Numbered from the stretch's first letter, positions 6,632 through 16,331 are shown. The stretch is DNA of 64,000 nucleotides from an uncultured Roseburia sp. (GCA_944380515.1 CALWHT010000038.1:1-64000), one strand, 5' to 3'. The notes: generated from the letters alone by a model not told the origin. Numbers and translations: made by a program.

Positions 6632-8677
6632 TTGAATTACAGGACATTATATCAGGAAACAAATGAACAGGCGTCAGAGCGCTTCGCGCTTGTGAAGGAG
6701 CGCGTCAGAGGAATCGCTGCAAAACCGCAGACACCGGAGCCGTTTGCGGAGTATTTTGCCCAGACGGCTGAATTTTTGTTAAGGCTTGTGGAAATATACG
6801 AAAAGCAGGAGCGCGGTGTGCTCGCCGCGGATGACATGTCGCAATGTGAGCTCGAGAACCTGGCGCTTTATGCGGGAATTATGCCGGGAGCGTATGAGAG
6901 CAGCTATGCAAACCCGGCGTATGCGGTGCGCATGCTGGGGGAGGAGTTCGGGCTGCTTTTGGCGCTTTATGCGGGCTATGTCCGAAAGGAGATCCGCGCG
7001 GCGTTTGCGGGGGATTTGCTGCAGCTGACGATTGAAATGGAGCTGTTTGTGGAAATCTATAACCGCTTCGAGCGGAGGGAGGAAGCGGATGGGCCGGATG
7101 CCGCGGGGCTTTTGCAGGATATTTACTCGTATTTTCACGACTACAGCGAGATTTTCTATGAAAAAAGCTTAAGACGCCTCATTGACCCGACGGAGGATTT
7201 TGAGACGGGGATAGTGATGGATTCCGATTTGGAGGATTTGCGCTATCTGTATCGTTACGGCGCTTATATCGGGCGGAACGAACGGGAAATCGCGGCATTT
7301 TTAAATACGATGCCGGAGGAAGAAATACAGGCCATGGCGGATACCTATACGGAGGGGTACCGCATCGGCTTTGAGGTGACGGGTAAGGATTTAAGCAAAA
7401 AACAGACTGTGCAGCTTCGTTATCCGATTGGCTTTGAGCGCGTGGTGCGCGCGGCAGTGCGAAACTTTGAAAAAATGAATTTAAAGCCGACGATGCTGGC
7501 GTCCTCGATTTCGCCGAACCGGCAGTTTGATTACGACCACAGGGAGGCGCGGGCGCTTTATATGGATAAGGCATATGTGGAGCGCTGTCTGGAAGCACGG
7601 AAAAATTACCTTGAGTCGGAGAAGCAGCTTGCCGCGGGACACGCGGGACCGGCGGTGATCGAGGTGTTCGGGGAGGAGCCGTTTTCCCCGGAAAACAAAA
7701 AGGAAGCGCCGAAATACAGCGAAAAACAGCAGCAGCTCTGCGTCTATGAGATGAACATGGCAGGACAGATGTTAAACCGTTACATCAAAGGGGAGGAGCG
7801 GAGCTTTACGATTATCGCTTATCCGGTGCCGGCCATTGGGGAAAATTTCCGTGAGATTTTTGCGGAAACCGTAAAAATCAATACGCTTGATTATCAGCTT
7901 TACCGGGATATACAGCAGAAAATCATCGACGTGCTCGATACGGCGGACAGGGTGCACATCACCGGAAAGGGCGAAAACAAAACGGATTTGTATGTGAATA
8001 TCTGGAAGCTTACGGACGCGGCAAAGGAGACCGCCTTTGAGAACTGCGTTGCGGATGTCAATATTCCGGTGGGCGAGGTATTTACCTCTCCGGTATTAGA
8101 GGGGACGAATGGAAAGCTGTTTGTGGGGCAGGTATATTTAAACGGGTTGAATTACCGGAATCTGGAAATTGATTTTAAGGACGGAATGATTTCCTCCTAT
8201 ACCTGTACCAACTTTGCGGACGAAGCGGAAAATAAGAAATATATCCGGGACAATGTACTGATGCACCACGATACCCTCCCCATGGGAGAGTTTGCTATCG
8301 GGACGAATACCACGGCGTACCGTATGGCGAGGGATTATGATATTGCCGATAAGCTTCCAATTCTGATTGCGGAAAAAACAGGCCCTCATTTTGCGGTGGG
8401 GGACACCTGCTACAGCCACGAGGAGGACAATCTTTCCTATAATCCGGACGGAAAGGCGATCGTGGCGCGGGAAAATGAGATTTCCGCGCGGAGAAATGAG
8501 GAGGACGGTATGGAAAAGGCGTATTTTAACTGTCATACCGATATCACGATTCCCTATGATGAGCTTGATAAGATTACAGCCATCCGAAAGGACGGCTCGG
8601 CTGTGGATATTATTTCGGACGGCCGTTTTGTGCTCGCCGGGACCAAGGAGCTCAACCGGCCGCTGGATCAGGCATAG
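6632..8677 (+). CDS. M29-family aminopeptidase, large clostridial form
   Basis: The last roughly 350 residues match the M29 (AmpS/AmpT) metallo-aminopeptidase core: GENKTDLYVNIWKL, NIPVGEVFTSPV, MGEFAIGTNTTAY and HFAVGDTCYSH, which contains metal ligands. The protein is 681 residues, whereas classical M29 enzymes have about 400. The extra N-terminal region of about 300 residues is helical, with no motif I recognise. The start is TTG at 6632, placed after GGAGG; the nearby ATG at 6622 is in another frame and closes quickly. It likely removes N-terminal residues from peptides in the cytosol. Confidence 0.85.
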   Translation: MNYRTLYQETNEQASERFALVKERVRGIAAKPQTPEPFAEYFAQTAEFLLRLVEIYEKQERGVLAADDMSQCELENLALYAGIMPGAYESSYANPAYAVRMLGEEFGLLLALYAGYVRKEIRAAFAGDLLQLTIEMELFVEIYNRFERREEADGPDAAGLLQDIYSYFHDYSEIFYEKSLRRLIDPTEDFETGIVMDSDLEDLRYLYRYGAYIGRNEREIAAFLNTMPEEEIQAMADTYTEGYRIGFEVTGKDLSKKQTVQLRYPIGFERVVRAAVRNFEKMNLKPTMLASSISPNRQFDYDHREARALYMDKAYVERCLEARKNYLESEKQLAAGHAGPAVIEVFGEEPFSPENKKEAPKYSEKQQQLCVYEMNMAGQMLNRYIKGEERSFTIIAYPVPAIGENFREIFAETVKINTLDYQLYRDIQQKIIDVLDTADRVHITGKGENKTDLYVNIWKLTDAAKETAFENCVADVNIPVGEVFTSPVLEGTNGKLFVGQVYLNGLNYRNLEIDFKDGMISSYTCTNFADEAENKKYIRDNVLMHHDTLPMGEFAIGTNTTAYRMARDYDIADKLPILIAEKTGPHFAVGDTCYSHEEDNLSYNPDGKAIVARENEISARRNEEDGMEKAYFNCHTDITIPYDELDKITAIRKDGSAVDIISDGRFVLAGTKELNRPLDQA

Positions 8678-8728
8678 CCGGCAGAATGATATATTAGTAT
8701 AAATAATAAATCAAATAACAAAGATTAA

Positions 8729-8758
8729 TTAGACTTCTAAAACGACAGCGGTTACAAT
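8729..8758 (+). promoter_or_regulatory. Weak candidate promoter of the pur operon
   Basis: TACAAT at 8753-8758 is a good -10. The best -35 is TTAGAC at 8729-8734 with an 18 bp spacer, which is a poor match. The 80-base leader that follows shows no fold I recognise as a purine riboswitch. Confidence 0.35.
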
Positions 8759-8842
8759 AAAGGCAGAACGGCGGCGCAGGGCAGCATATTCCCGTAAGAA
8801 CGGCGGCGTCCGGAAATGGATTCAGAGAAAAGGAGAGTTGAC

Positions 8843-9343
8843 ATGGCAAAAGTAGGAATTGTAATGGGCAGTGATTCGGATATGCCGGTAATGGCAAAAG
8901 CGGCGGATATGCTGGAAAAGCTCGGGGTTGATTATGAGATGACGATCATTTCCGCACACCGCGAGCCGGATGTATTTTTCGAGTATGCAAAAAGCGCCGA
9001 GGAAAAGGGCTTTAAGGTGATCATCGCGGGTGCCGGCATGGCGGCGCATCTTCCGGGCATGTGCGCGGCAATCTTCCCGATGCCGGTCATCGGAATCCCG
9101 ATGCACACCACATCCCTCGGAGGACAGGATTCTTTGTATTCCATCGTACAGATGCCCTCGGGCATTCCGGTTGCGACCGTCGCAATCAACGGCGGTGCAA
9201 ATGCGGGGATTTTGGCTGCGAAAATCCTTGCGACCTCTGATGAAGCGCTTTTGCAGAGATTAAAGGATTATTCGAAGGAACTTAAGGAACAGGTGCAGGC
9301 GAAGGATGCAAGGCTGCAGGAAGCAGGCTATAAAAACTATTAG
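8843..9343 (+). CDS. purE: N5-carboxyaminoimidazole ribonucleotide mutase
   Basis: PurE converts N5-CAIR to CAIR in purine synthesis. The start is set at the ATG after AAGGAGAG, giving a 166-residue protein of normal size. It shows the class I motifs GSDSDMPVM near the N-terminus, SAHREPD at about residue 43 and a Gly/Ala-rich AGAGMAAHLPG. It is the first gene of the purE-purM-purN-purD cluster. No purK or purC is in this window. The next gene follows within 12 bases. Confidence 0.95.
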   Translation: MAKVGIVMGSDSDMPVMAKAADMLEKLGVDYEMTIISAHREPDVFFEYAKSAEEKGFKVIIAGAGMAAHLPGMCAAIFPMPVIGIPMHTTSLGGQDSLYSIVQMPSGIPVATVAINGGANAGILAAKILATSDEALLQRLKDYSKELKEQVQAKDARLQEAGYKNY

Positions 9344-9355
9344 GAGGAAAAGGCG

Positions 9356-10381
9356 ATGGATTATAAGAATTCCGGTGTTGATATTGAAGCGGGCTACAAA
9401 TCGGTAGAATTGATGAAAAAATATGTGCAGGGAACCATGCGCCCGGAGGTGCTTTCGGGGCTTGGCGGATTTTCCGGCGCATTTTCGATGAAAGCGTTTC
9501 AGGGCATGGAGAACCCGACGCTCGTATCCGGTACGGACGGCGTGGGAACGAAGCTGAAGCTGGCGTTTTTGCTGGATAAGCATGACACTATCGGCATTGA
9601 CTGCGTTGCCATGTGTGTCAACGATATTGCCTGCGCGGGCGCGGAACCGCTGTTTTTCCTGGATTACATCGCATGCGGCAAGAATCATCCGGAGAAAATC
9701 GCAACAATCGTCAGCGGTGTCGCGGAGGGCTGCAAGCAGTCAGGCGCGGCGTTGATCGGCGGCGAGACCGCGGAGCATCCGGGACTGATGCCGGAGGACG
9801 AATACGACCTTGCCGGTTTTGCGGTTGGCGTTGTGGACGAGAAGGACATCATCACGGGAGCGGATTTAAAGGCCGGGGACGTATTGATCGGAATGGCTTC
9901 CTCCGGCGTACATTCCAACGGCTTTTCCCTCGTGCGGAAAATCTTCCCGATGACGAAGGAAAGCCTGGAAACCTACTATGACGAGCTGGGCAAAACCCTC
10001 GGCGAGGCACTGCTTGCGCCGACGAAAATATATGTCCGCGCGCTGCGCGGCATCCGCGAGGCGGGCGTCCGCGTAAAAGCGTGCAGCCATATCACGGGCG
10101 GCGGCTTTTATGAGAATGTTCCGAGAATGCTGCCGGAGGGCAGACATGCGGTGATCCGCAAGGACAGCTATGAGGTTCCGGCAATCTTCCGCATGATGGC
10201 AAGAGAGGGACAGGTCGAAGAAAAAATCATGTACAATACCTACAATATGGGAATCGGCATGGTGCTGGCGGTGGACGCGGCAGATGTGGATAAGACGCTT
10301 GCGGCAATCGGCAGTGCAAAGGAGAGCGCCTATGTAATCGGTGAGATAAAGGACGGCGAAAAAGGAGTAACCTTATGCTAA
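9356..10381 (+). CDS. purM: Phosphoribosylformylglycinamidine cyclo-ligase
   Basis: PurM closes the imidazole ring to give AIR, using ATP. The 341-residue protein has the typical start [19 protein letters not shown], the motif [12 protein letters not shown], the metal-binding [19 protein letters not shown] and a late ITGGGFYEN. All belong to the PurM/SelD fold. Length is normal. Its end overlaps the start of purN by 7 bases, which indicates translational coupling. Confidence 0.96.
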   Translation: MDYKNSGVDIEAGYKSVELMKKYVQGTMRPEVLSGLGGFSGAFSMKAFQGMENPTLVSGTDGVGTKLKLAFLLDKHDTIGIDCVAMCVNDIACAGAEPLFFLDYIACGKNHPEKIATIVSGVAEGCKQSGAALIGGETAEHPGLMPEDEYDLAGFAVGVVDEKDIITGADLKAGDVLIGMASSGVHSNGFSLVRKIFPMTKESLETYYDELGKTLGEALLAPTKIYVRALRGIREAGVRVKACSHITGGGFYENVPRMLPEGRHAVIRKDSYEVPAIFRMMAREGQVEEKIMYNTYNMGIGMVLAVDAADVDKTLAAIGSAKESAYVIGEIKDGEKGVTLC

Positions 10382-11019
10382 AACTGGCAGTGCTTGTATC
10401 GGGAGGGGGAACGAACCTCCAGGCAATTATCGACGCGATTGACAGCGGAAGCATCACAAATGCCGGGATTTCCGTTGTCATCAGCAACAATCCGAACGCC
10501 TATGCGCTGGAGCGCGCAAAAAAGCACGGGATTACGGCACTGTGCATTTCCCCGAAGCAGTTTGAGAGCAGAGAGGCGTTTAATCAGGCATTTTTGGAGC
10601 AGCTGAACGCCTGTCAGGTGGATTTAGTGGTGCTGGCCGGCTTTTTGGTGGTGCTTCCGGAGCAGATGATAAAAGAATACCGCAACCGCATTATCAATAT
10701 TCATCCGTCCCTGATTCCGTCCTTCTGCGGAAAAGGCTTTTACGGGTTAAAGGTACATGAGGCGGCGCTTGCCCGCGGCGTAAAGCTGACGGGGGCGACC
10801 GTACATTTTGTGGATGAAGGGACCGACACCGGACCGATTATTTTGCAGAAGGCGGTGGAAGTGGCGCCGGACGATACTCCCGAGACGCTGCAGCGCCGGG
10901 TGATGGAGCAGGCGGAGTGGGTGATTATGCCGAAGGCCATTGATTTGATCGCAAACGGCAAGGTGTCTGTGACAGACGGACGTGTCAGAATCGAGGAAGG
11001 GAGAAACAGCGAATCATGA
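10375..11019 (+). CDS. purN: Phosphoribosylglycinamide formyltransferase
   Basis: PurN transfers a formyl group from 10-formyltetrahydrofolate to GAR. The 214-residue protein shows [12 protein letters not shown] at the N-terminus (phosphate binding), [11 protein letters not shown] with the catalytic His, and [12 protein letters not shown] with the catalytic Asp. It overlaps purM by 7 bases and purD by 4 bases. The demand for folate links it to folA, which lies 34 kb away in this window. Confidence 0.96.
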   Translation: MLKLAVLVSGGGTNLQAIIDAIDSGSITNAGISVVISNNPNAYALERAKKHGITALCISPKQFESREAFNQAFLEQLNACQVDLVVLAGFLVVLPEQMIKEYRNRIINIHPSLIPSFCGKGFYGLKVHEAALARGVKLTGATVHFVDEGTDTGPIILQKAVEVAPDDTPETLQRRVMEQAEWVIMPKAIDLIANGKVSVTDGRVRIEEGRNSES

Positions 11020-12293
11020 AAGTACTGGTAGTAGGAAGCGGCGGTCGTGAACACGCGATTGTGACAAGCGTGGCCAAAAGCCCGCGTGTGGATAAAATTT
11101 ACTGTGCTCCGGGAAATGCCGGGATTGCGGCGCTGGCTGAGTGCGTGCCGATTGGGGCGATGGAGTTTGAAAAGCTTGCGGCGTTTGCGAAAGAGAACGC
11201 CGTCGACTTTACGATTGTCGGAATGGATGACCCGCTGGTGGGCGGTATCGTGGATGTGTTTGAGGCGGAGGGCTTAAAGGTGTTCGGTCCGCGGAAAAAT
11301 GCAGCCATTCTCGAAGGTTCCAAGGCTTTTTCCAAGGATTTGATGAAAAAATACGGGATTCCGACCGCGGCATATGAAAATTTTACTTCCCCCGAGGAAG
11401 CGCTCCGCTATCTTGAGACGGCAAAAATGCCGATTGTGTTAAAGGCGGACGGGCTTGCGCTCGGAAAGGGCGTTCTCATCTGCAATACGCTTGAGGAAGC
11501 AAAGGCCGGTGTGAAAGAAATCATGGAGGACAAAAAGTTCGGGGCTGCCGGAAATACGATGGTAGTCGAGGAATTTATGACCGGGCGGGAAGTTTCCGTG
11601 CTTTCGTTTGTGGACGGAAAGACCATTAAAATTATGTCCTCCGCGCAGGACCATAAGCGTGCGCAGGACGGAGATCAGGGCTTAAATACCGGCGGTATGG
11701 GTACGTTTTCTCCGAGTCCGTTCTACACAAAGGAAGTGGACGAATTCTGTCGGAAATATATTTACCAGGCGACGGTCGACGCTATGGCGGCGGAGGGAAG
11801 ACCGTTTGCCGGAGTTATTTTCTTTGGACTGATGCTGACGGAGGACGGGCCGAAGGTGCTTGAATATAATGCGCGCTTTGGAGACCCGGAGGCGCAGGTG
11901 GTTCTTCCGCGGATGAAAAACGATATTATCGATGTGATGGAAGCCTGTGTAGACGGCAGACTCGATGAGATTGATCTGCAGTTTGAGGATAACGCGGCGG
12001 TCTGTGTAGTGCTTGCGTCCGACGGATATCCCGTTTCCTACGAGAAAGGGCTGCCGATTACCGGAATGGAGCGCTTTGCCGGGAAGGATGATTATTTCTG
12101 CTTCCATGCGGGAACAAAGTTTGACGAGGAAGGGCGGATTGTCACCAACGGCGGGCGCGTGCTCGGTATCACCGCAACCGGAGCGGACTTAAAGGAGGCG
12201 CGCAGAAAGGCATACGAGGCCACGGAGTGGGTTGAGTTTGCCAACAAATACATGCGCCATGACATCGGAAAGGCCATCGACGAAGCAGAGTGA
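11016..12293 (+). CDS. purD: Phosphoribosylamine-glycine ligase (GAR synthetase)
   Basis: PurD joins glycine to phosphoribosylamine with ATP. The 425-residue protein has the N-terminal VVGSGGREHAI motif, a central ATP-grasp domain (KADGLALGKGV, DHKRAQDGDQGLNTGGMG) and FNARFGDPEAQ-type metal site seen here as YNARFGDPEAQ. Start and stop of purN overlap by 4 bases (ATGA). It is the last recognised biosynthetic gene of the operon; only a tiny hydrophobic frame separates it from the terminator. Confidence 0.96.
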   Translation: MKVLVVGSGGREHAIVTSVAKSPRVDKIYCAPGNAGIAALAECVPIGAMEFEKLAAFAKENAVDFTIVGMDDPLVGGIVDVFEAEGLKVFGPRKNAAILEGSKAFSKDLMKKYGIPTAAYENFTSPEEALRYLETAKMPIVLKADGLALGKGVLICNTLEEAKAGVKEIMEDKKFGAAGNTMVVEEFMTGREVSVLSFVDGKTIKIMSSAQDHKRAQDGDQGLNTGGMGTFSPSPFYTKEVDEFCRKYIYQATVDAMAAEGRPFAGVIFFGLMLTEDGPKVLEYNARFGDPEAQVVLPRMKNDIIDVMEACVDGRLDEIDLQFEDNAAVCVVLASDGYPVSYEKGLPITGMERFAGKDDYFCFHAGTKFDEEGRIVTNGGRVLGITATGADLKEARRKAYEATEWVEFANKYMRHDIGKAIDEAE

Positions 12294-12306
12294 GGATAAG
12301 GGGTAT

Positions 12307-12462
12307 TTGATTGGGAAAATCCCGATGAAGAACCCGGCATCATTTCCGGTAAATACACTGCTGATAAAATCGGGAGCATTTTTTACGGCTTTTGTGTATG
12401 TCGTCGCGAGCGCGGGACTTGGAATCCTTGCGGTCATGGCAGGGCAGTGTGCTGTGAAATAG
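12307..12462 (+). CDS. Possible small hydrophobic protein
   Basis: A short frame follows purD within 15 bases. It could start at TTG 12307 or ATG 12325, giving about 45 to 51 residues. The C-terminal two thirds form one membrane helix (AFFTAFVYVVASAGLGILAVM). I do not recognise it. Position between purD and the operon terminator, and the clean helix, are the only support; it may be a chance frame. Confidence 0.35.
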   Translation: MIGKIPMKNPASFPVNTLLIKSGAFFTAFVYVVASAGLGILAVMAGQCAVK

Positions 12463-12474
12463 AAGTATCATGTG

Positions 12475-12526
12475 AAAAAAGAGGGGAACGGCAGTAATAT
12501 TTCAGCTGTCGTTCCCCTCTTTTTCT
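12475..12526. terminator. Bidirectional terminator between purD and methyltransferase
   Basis: GAGGGGAACGGCAG pairs with CTGTCGTTCCCCTC (one G-T wobble), flanked by an A-run on the left and a T-run on the right. It can stop both the pur transcript and the convergent methyltransferase transcript. Confidence 0.88.
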
Positions 12527-12547
12527 TCCGCTGCCGGTTCTATGGCA

Positions 12548-13306
12548 TTATTTTCGTGCAACCAGCAGAAAGCGATGTATCTGTCCGCAGATGCAGCCGT
12601 CTTTTTCTAACATATGCTGGGCATGCAATAACCTGTCTTTGCAGGCTTCCACGGAAAATCCGGGAAATTCCCATTCGATAATCCGGGCGAACCACACAAG
12701 TGCTCCCACATCGAAGAATTTGATTGGACGGAAGCATTCCTCCGCCTCCAAAATCTCAAAACCGGACGCACGGAAGGACAGGAATGCTTTTTCCAGATAC
12801 TGTTCGGGAAATGGTAGCCTGGTTTTGCCCAGCAAAAGCTCTACGAGCTCCCGGTCATTTTCCGTGCCCACCTGCTCTGTGATAAAGATTCCGCCGTCTT
12901 TTAAAATACGGTGAATTTCCGCGGCGTTAAAATCGCCGTGCCGGTTGATTATCAGGTCGAATGTTCCATCCTCGAACGGAAGGTGCTTTTTCCCGTCCGC
13001 TTCCCGGAAATCGATTCCCAGCGGCAGCAGGGTTTCCCTGCAGAGCTTAACGTTGGGCGGAAATGCCTCGGTGGCACTCGTGTTTGCAAAAGGGTGCCCG
13101 AGTGACAGTAAAAATTCTCCGCCGCCGGTATCCACATCCAGCATTTTTTGCTCTGCATGTAAATACTGCAGAACGGCAGCCCGATAATCCCAGGGTAAAT
13201 CCGTTTCTTCGGTATATCTGCCTGCGATGTGAGAAAAATCCCAGCCGCGGATATGTGCAGCGTTTTCCTCAGATTTCCAGAAACGAATGAGTGTATTTGT
13301 ATTCAT
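12548..13306 (-). CDS. Class I SAM-dependent methyltransferase
   Basis: This 252-residue cytosolic protein has the Rossmann SAM-binding motif I as MLDVDTGGGEFLLSLG, followed by an acidic loop and the post-motif FDLIINRHGDFN with a later LKDGGIFITEQVG. The overall pattern is that of ubiE/COQ5-like methyltransferases with small-molecule substrates, but the substrate cannot be assigned. An AAGGAG ribosome site precedes the ATG. It is convergent with the purine operon and shares its terminator. Confidence 0.85.
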   Translation of the reverse strand: MNTNTLIRFWKSEENAAHIRGWDFSHIAGRYTEETDLPWDYRAAVLQYLHAEQKMLDVDTGGGEFLLSLGHPFANTSATEAFPPNVKLCRETLLPLGIDFREADGKKHLPFEDGTFDLIINRHGDFNAAEIHRILKDGGIFITEQVGTENDRELVELLLGKTRLPFPEQYLEKAFLSFRASGFEILEAEECFRPIKFFDVGALVWFARIIEWEFPGFSVEACKDRLLHAQHMLEKDGCICGQIHRFLLVARK

Positions 13307-13367
13307 GGTAACTACTCCTTTTTCATATTTGATATATATTTGAAAAAAGTGCAGTCTACTGACAACA

Positions 13368-13454
13368 TTATTTAAAATACTCGATGCAATCTGCTGCCAG
13401 ATTTACAACTGCACCGAGCAGCTACCTCGCATACGCTTCATTGTTTGGAATCAT
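13368..13454 (-). pseudogene. Tiny frame with in-frame amber codon
   Basis: Behind a strong AAAGGAGG site an ATG opens MIPNNEAYAR, then a TAG at 13424-13422. The same frame continues for 17 more sense codons (LLGAVVNLAADCIEYFK) to a TAA. The continuation is helical and protein-like. It may be a small gene inactivated by a nonsense mutation. I see no pyrrolysine or suppressor context. The rest of the 270-base gap (13307-13576) shows nothing else. Confidence 0.3.
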
Positions 13455-13576
13455 CCTCCTTTTATGCCGTATAAGTTGTTCTTTTCACGAAACAGTGTAA
13501 TCTATGCCGTTATTTTTGTAAAGTGCCCACTGCTCATTGAAACCGTCTCGATGGATAGTTATACTGTAACCGGGTT

Positions 13577-14602
13577 TTAAGAAGGAAGAAGCAGGTTTAA
13601 GTTCGCGGCGAGTTTTCCTTTGCGGTTTTCGGAAAAACTTTCACCTGAAATACCGGTCTGACGTCTGCAAAATTCCGTTACCCTGCTGCGATACTCATCA
13701 TTATAGTCAAGCCACATTTCCGTATGTGCGCTGTCAGGCACAGTCCACAGCTCTTTGTCGTTGCTGCTCAGATTATCATAAAGATTTCTGCCCATAAAAT
13801 ATGGGGTTATTTCGTCTTTTTCGCTGTTAATAATCAGTGTAGGAATCTGAATATTTTTTGCCGCCTCCGTAGAATCCGCGTCCTTATAGGAGAATCCGAG
13901 CTGAATATGATTGACGGTGCTTCCGCACCATGTCATATAGGATACTGGGATGCCGAGTCCCATCTTTCTTATTTCTTCTTGTATCATCCATTCCATGCTG
14001 CTTACCGGGCAGTCCAGAATCAGGAAAGCGAGACGCTCCTGTGTATTTTCATATGCGACCGCCTGTACGGCTGTTGCACCTCCGAAAGAAGCACCCCAGA
14101 TACCGATGTGATTCCCCCCGGCCTGCTGCTCTGCAAAATTAATGCAGTCGATTAAATCATATTTTTCCCAATAGCCGAAGGTCGTTTTTTCGGCTGTATT
14201 TTCGTTGGTACTTCTCTGGTCATAGGTGATTACATTGTATCCGTTCTCAAGGAACAGTTCGGCGACCGGATAATTGGAGTAGCGGTTTCCGCCGAGGCCA
14301 TGTACCATAATCACGGTAGCGTTGCTTTTTTCGTCACAATAAATAAATTCTCCCGGAATGGTATGTCCGTCAAAAGAAGAAGTCAGGCTGATTTTTTCTA
14401 TGGTATACTTCCGGCGGAAATCTTCATAATCTATGCCGTATTTTTGCCAAAACGTGTCCGATACACCGGTTGTCTCTTCGTTCGTCACTAATTGCGTGGA
14501 GGCAGCCACTACCTGTGAACCAAGAAAATAGGACAATCCAGCAAACATTACGGCGCATACTGTTAGGATGGCGGCCAGAATTTTTATAACCCTTTTTCGC
14601 AT
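13577..14602 (-). CDS. Membrane-anchored alpha/beta hydrolase
   Basis: This 341-residue protein has an N-terminal hydrophobic segment (about residues 8-28), so it is probably anchored with the enzyme domain outside. The domain shows VIMVHGLGGNRYSN (oxyanion region), the nucleophile elbow GIWGASFGGAT, an acidic residue in IINSEKDEITP and a late His in PDSAHTEMW. This resembles the family of surface hydrolases such as YkfD/YqkD-like proteins of Bacillus. The substrate is unknown. It lies 25 bases downstream of proS with its own GAAGGAG site and is likely transcribed with it under the T-box. Confidence 0.88.
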   Translation of the reverse strand: MRKRVIKILAAILTVCAVMFAGLSYFLGSQVVAASTQLVTNEETTGVSDTFWQKYGIDYEDFRRKYTIEKISLTSSFDGHTIPGEFIYCDEKSNATVIMVHGLGGNRYSNYPVAELFLENGYNVITYDQRSTNENTAEKTTFGYWEKYDLIDCINFAEQQAGGNHIGIWGASFGGATAVQAVAYENTQERLAFLILDCPVSSMEWMIQEEIRKMGLGIPVSYMTWCGSTVNHIQLGFSYKDADSTEAAKNIQIPTLIINSEKDEITPYFMGRNLYDNLSSNDKELWTVPDSAHTEMWLDYNDEYRSRVTEFCRRQTGISGESFSENRKGKLAANLNLLLPS

Positions 14603-14627
14603 TTTTCTTCTCCTTCAGTGCTCCTTT

Positions 14628-16331
14628 CTACGCCCCGACAAGCTCTTTCACAGCCGCCAGGACATCCGCGAGAGGTACCTTCTTCTGGAACGTTTTGTCC
14701 CTGCTTGCGATTTCACAGCAGCCTTCCTTTAGATTGCGCGGGCTTACGATAACGCGGAAGGGTACGCCGAGCAGATCCGCGTCCGAAAACATCACGCCGG
14801 CGCTGACAATGCGGTCGTCATAAATTACTTCGATGTGGGTCTCCGTAAATTCACGGTACAGGTTGTCCGCGAAGGCGCGCACGTCCTCGTTGTCTGCCCG
14901 GATGGCGCAGAGGTGTACCTGCCATGGCGCAATTGAGAGAGGCCAAATCGGGCCGTAGTCGTCGTGATGCGCTTCACAGACCGAAGCGGCAAGGCGTCCG
15001 ACGCCGATGCCGTAGCAGCCCATAATCGGGGTGTGGGCCGCTCCCTCGCTGTCGGTATATTCCATGTGCATGGCTTTGGTGTATTTGTCGCCGAGCTGGA
15101 AAATATTCCCGACTTCAATTCCGCGGGAAAGACGGATTGTTTTTTTGCCGCAATGCGGGCAGATGCCGCCGTCCGTTATTTTGGTAAAATCGTGATATTC
15201 CGTTTGATTTAAGTCGCGGGAGACATCCAGTCCGGTGTAGTGATAGCCGGTACGGTTGGCGCCGCAGATGAGATTGTTTTCCTCCTTTAAGGAGAGGTCC
15301 ATAAGCACCGTAAACGCTCCTTTTAGTCCGTAGGGGCCGATGAATCCGGCGCACAGCCCGCAGTCCTCCGTGATGGCGGCAGGGCGGATTTCACAGCCGA
15401 GATAATTCGTCAGCTTTGTCTCATTGACCTCCAAATCCCCGCGCAGGAACACGATGATATAGCGGTCATCGTCACAGCGCTGGTACACCACAGCCTTGCA
15501 GCTTTTTTCGGGCGTCCCGCCCAAAAAGGCGCAGACCTCATCAATCGTGTGCGCATCCGGTGTCTCGACCATGGAGAGCGGAGCGGAAACCGCGTCCCGC
15601 CGCGGCGTTGTGATGTTTTCTGCCGCTTCGACATTGGCGTGATAATCGCAGCTGTCACAGAGCGCGATTGTGTCCTCGCCGGCGGGTGTTAAGAGCATAA
15701 ATTCATGGGAAAGGCTGCCGCCCATCATGCCGGAATCGGATGCGACGGAGATGACCTCCGGGATTCCAACGCGGGCAAAAATACGCTCGTACGCCTTGTG
15801 GCAGCGCTCGTAGTAAGCTTCCAGATCCTCCTGGCTGGTGTGAAACGAGTAAGCGTCCTTCATGGTAAATTCGCGGACGCGGATTAAGCCTGCCCTCGGA
15901 CGCGCCTCGTCCCGAAACTTCGTCTGAATCTGGTATATCATAAACGGGTATTTGCTGTAGGTCTGACCGTATTCCCGTACAAGCTGTACGGCGGCTTCCT
16001 CGTGCGTCATGCCAAGCACCATGGGGCTGCCGTTCCGGTCCGTAAAGCGCAGCAGCTCTTTCCCAACAGAAGCATACCGCCCCGATTCCTCCCAGAGAGA
16101 GGCCGGAAGCGCTACCGGAAACTGCACCTCCTGTCCGTCAATGGCATCCATTTCCTCCCGGATAATCTGCTCGATTTTGCGTGTGATTTTTCGCAGCGGA
16201 AGGTAGGACGAATAAATGCCTCCTGCCACATATTTGATATAACCGCCCCGCACCATCAGGGCGTGGCTGTCAATCACGCAGTCAGCCGGACGTTCTTTAA
16301 ATCTGTCTCCTACAAGCTTTGCTAATTTCAT
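14628..16331 (-). CDS. proS: Prolyl-tRNA synthetase (bacterial type with editing domain)
   Basis: ProS charges tRNA-Pro. The 567-residue protein has the class II motifs: motif 1 near LPLRKITRKIEQIIREEM, motif 2 in TKFRDEARPRAGLIRVREF and motif 3 in GCYGIGVGRLAAS. Between motifs 2 and 3 sits the YbaK-like editing insertion (SCKAVVYQRCDDDRYIIVFLRG, cut: KAVVYQR and FLRGDLEVNETKL), typical of the bacterial form. The C-terminal anticodon domain is present. The minus-strand gene is preceded by a T-box leader and a strong promoter, so its expression should rise when tRNA-Pro is uncharged. A hydrolase gene follows. Confidence 0.96.
   Translation of the reverse strand: MKLAKLVGDRFKERPADCVIDSHALMVRGGYIKYVAGGIYSSYLPLRKITRKIEQIIREEMDAIDGQEVQFPVALPASLWEESGRYASVGKELLRFTDRNGSPMVLGMTHEEAAVQLVREYGQTYSKYPFMIYQIQTKFRDEARPRAGLIRVREFTMKDAYSFHTSQEDLEAYYERCHKAYERIFARVGIPEVISVASDSGMMGGSLSHEFMLLTPAGEDTIALCDSCDYHANVEAAENITTPRRDAVSAPLSMVETPDAHTIDEVCAFLGGTPEKSCKAVVYQRCDDDRYIIVFLRGDLEVNETKLTNYLGCEIRPAAITEDCGLCAGFIGPYGLKGAFTVLMDLSLKEENNLICGANRTGYHYTGLDVSRDLNQTEYHDFTKITDGGICPHCGKKTIRLSRGIEVGNIFQLGDKYTKAMHMEYTDSEGAAHTPIMGCYGIGVGRLAASVCEAHHDDYGPIWPLSIAPWQVHLCAIRADNEDVRAFADNLYREFTETHIEVIYDDRIVSAGVMFSDADLLGVPFRVIVSPRNLKEGCCEIASRDKTFQKKVPLADVLAAVKELVGA

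Noticed and set aside
8759..8842. A purine riboswitch before purE
   Set aside because: No three-way junction with the conserved loop sequences can be found in this 80-base leader; its GC-rich parts do not pair consistently.
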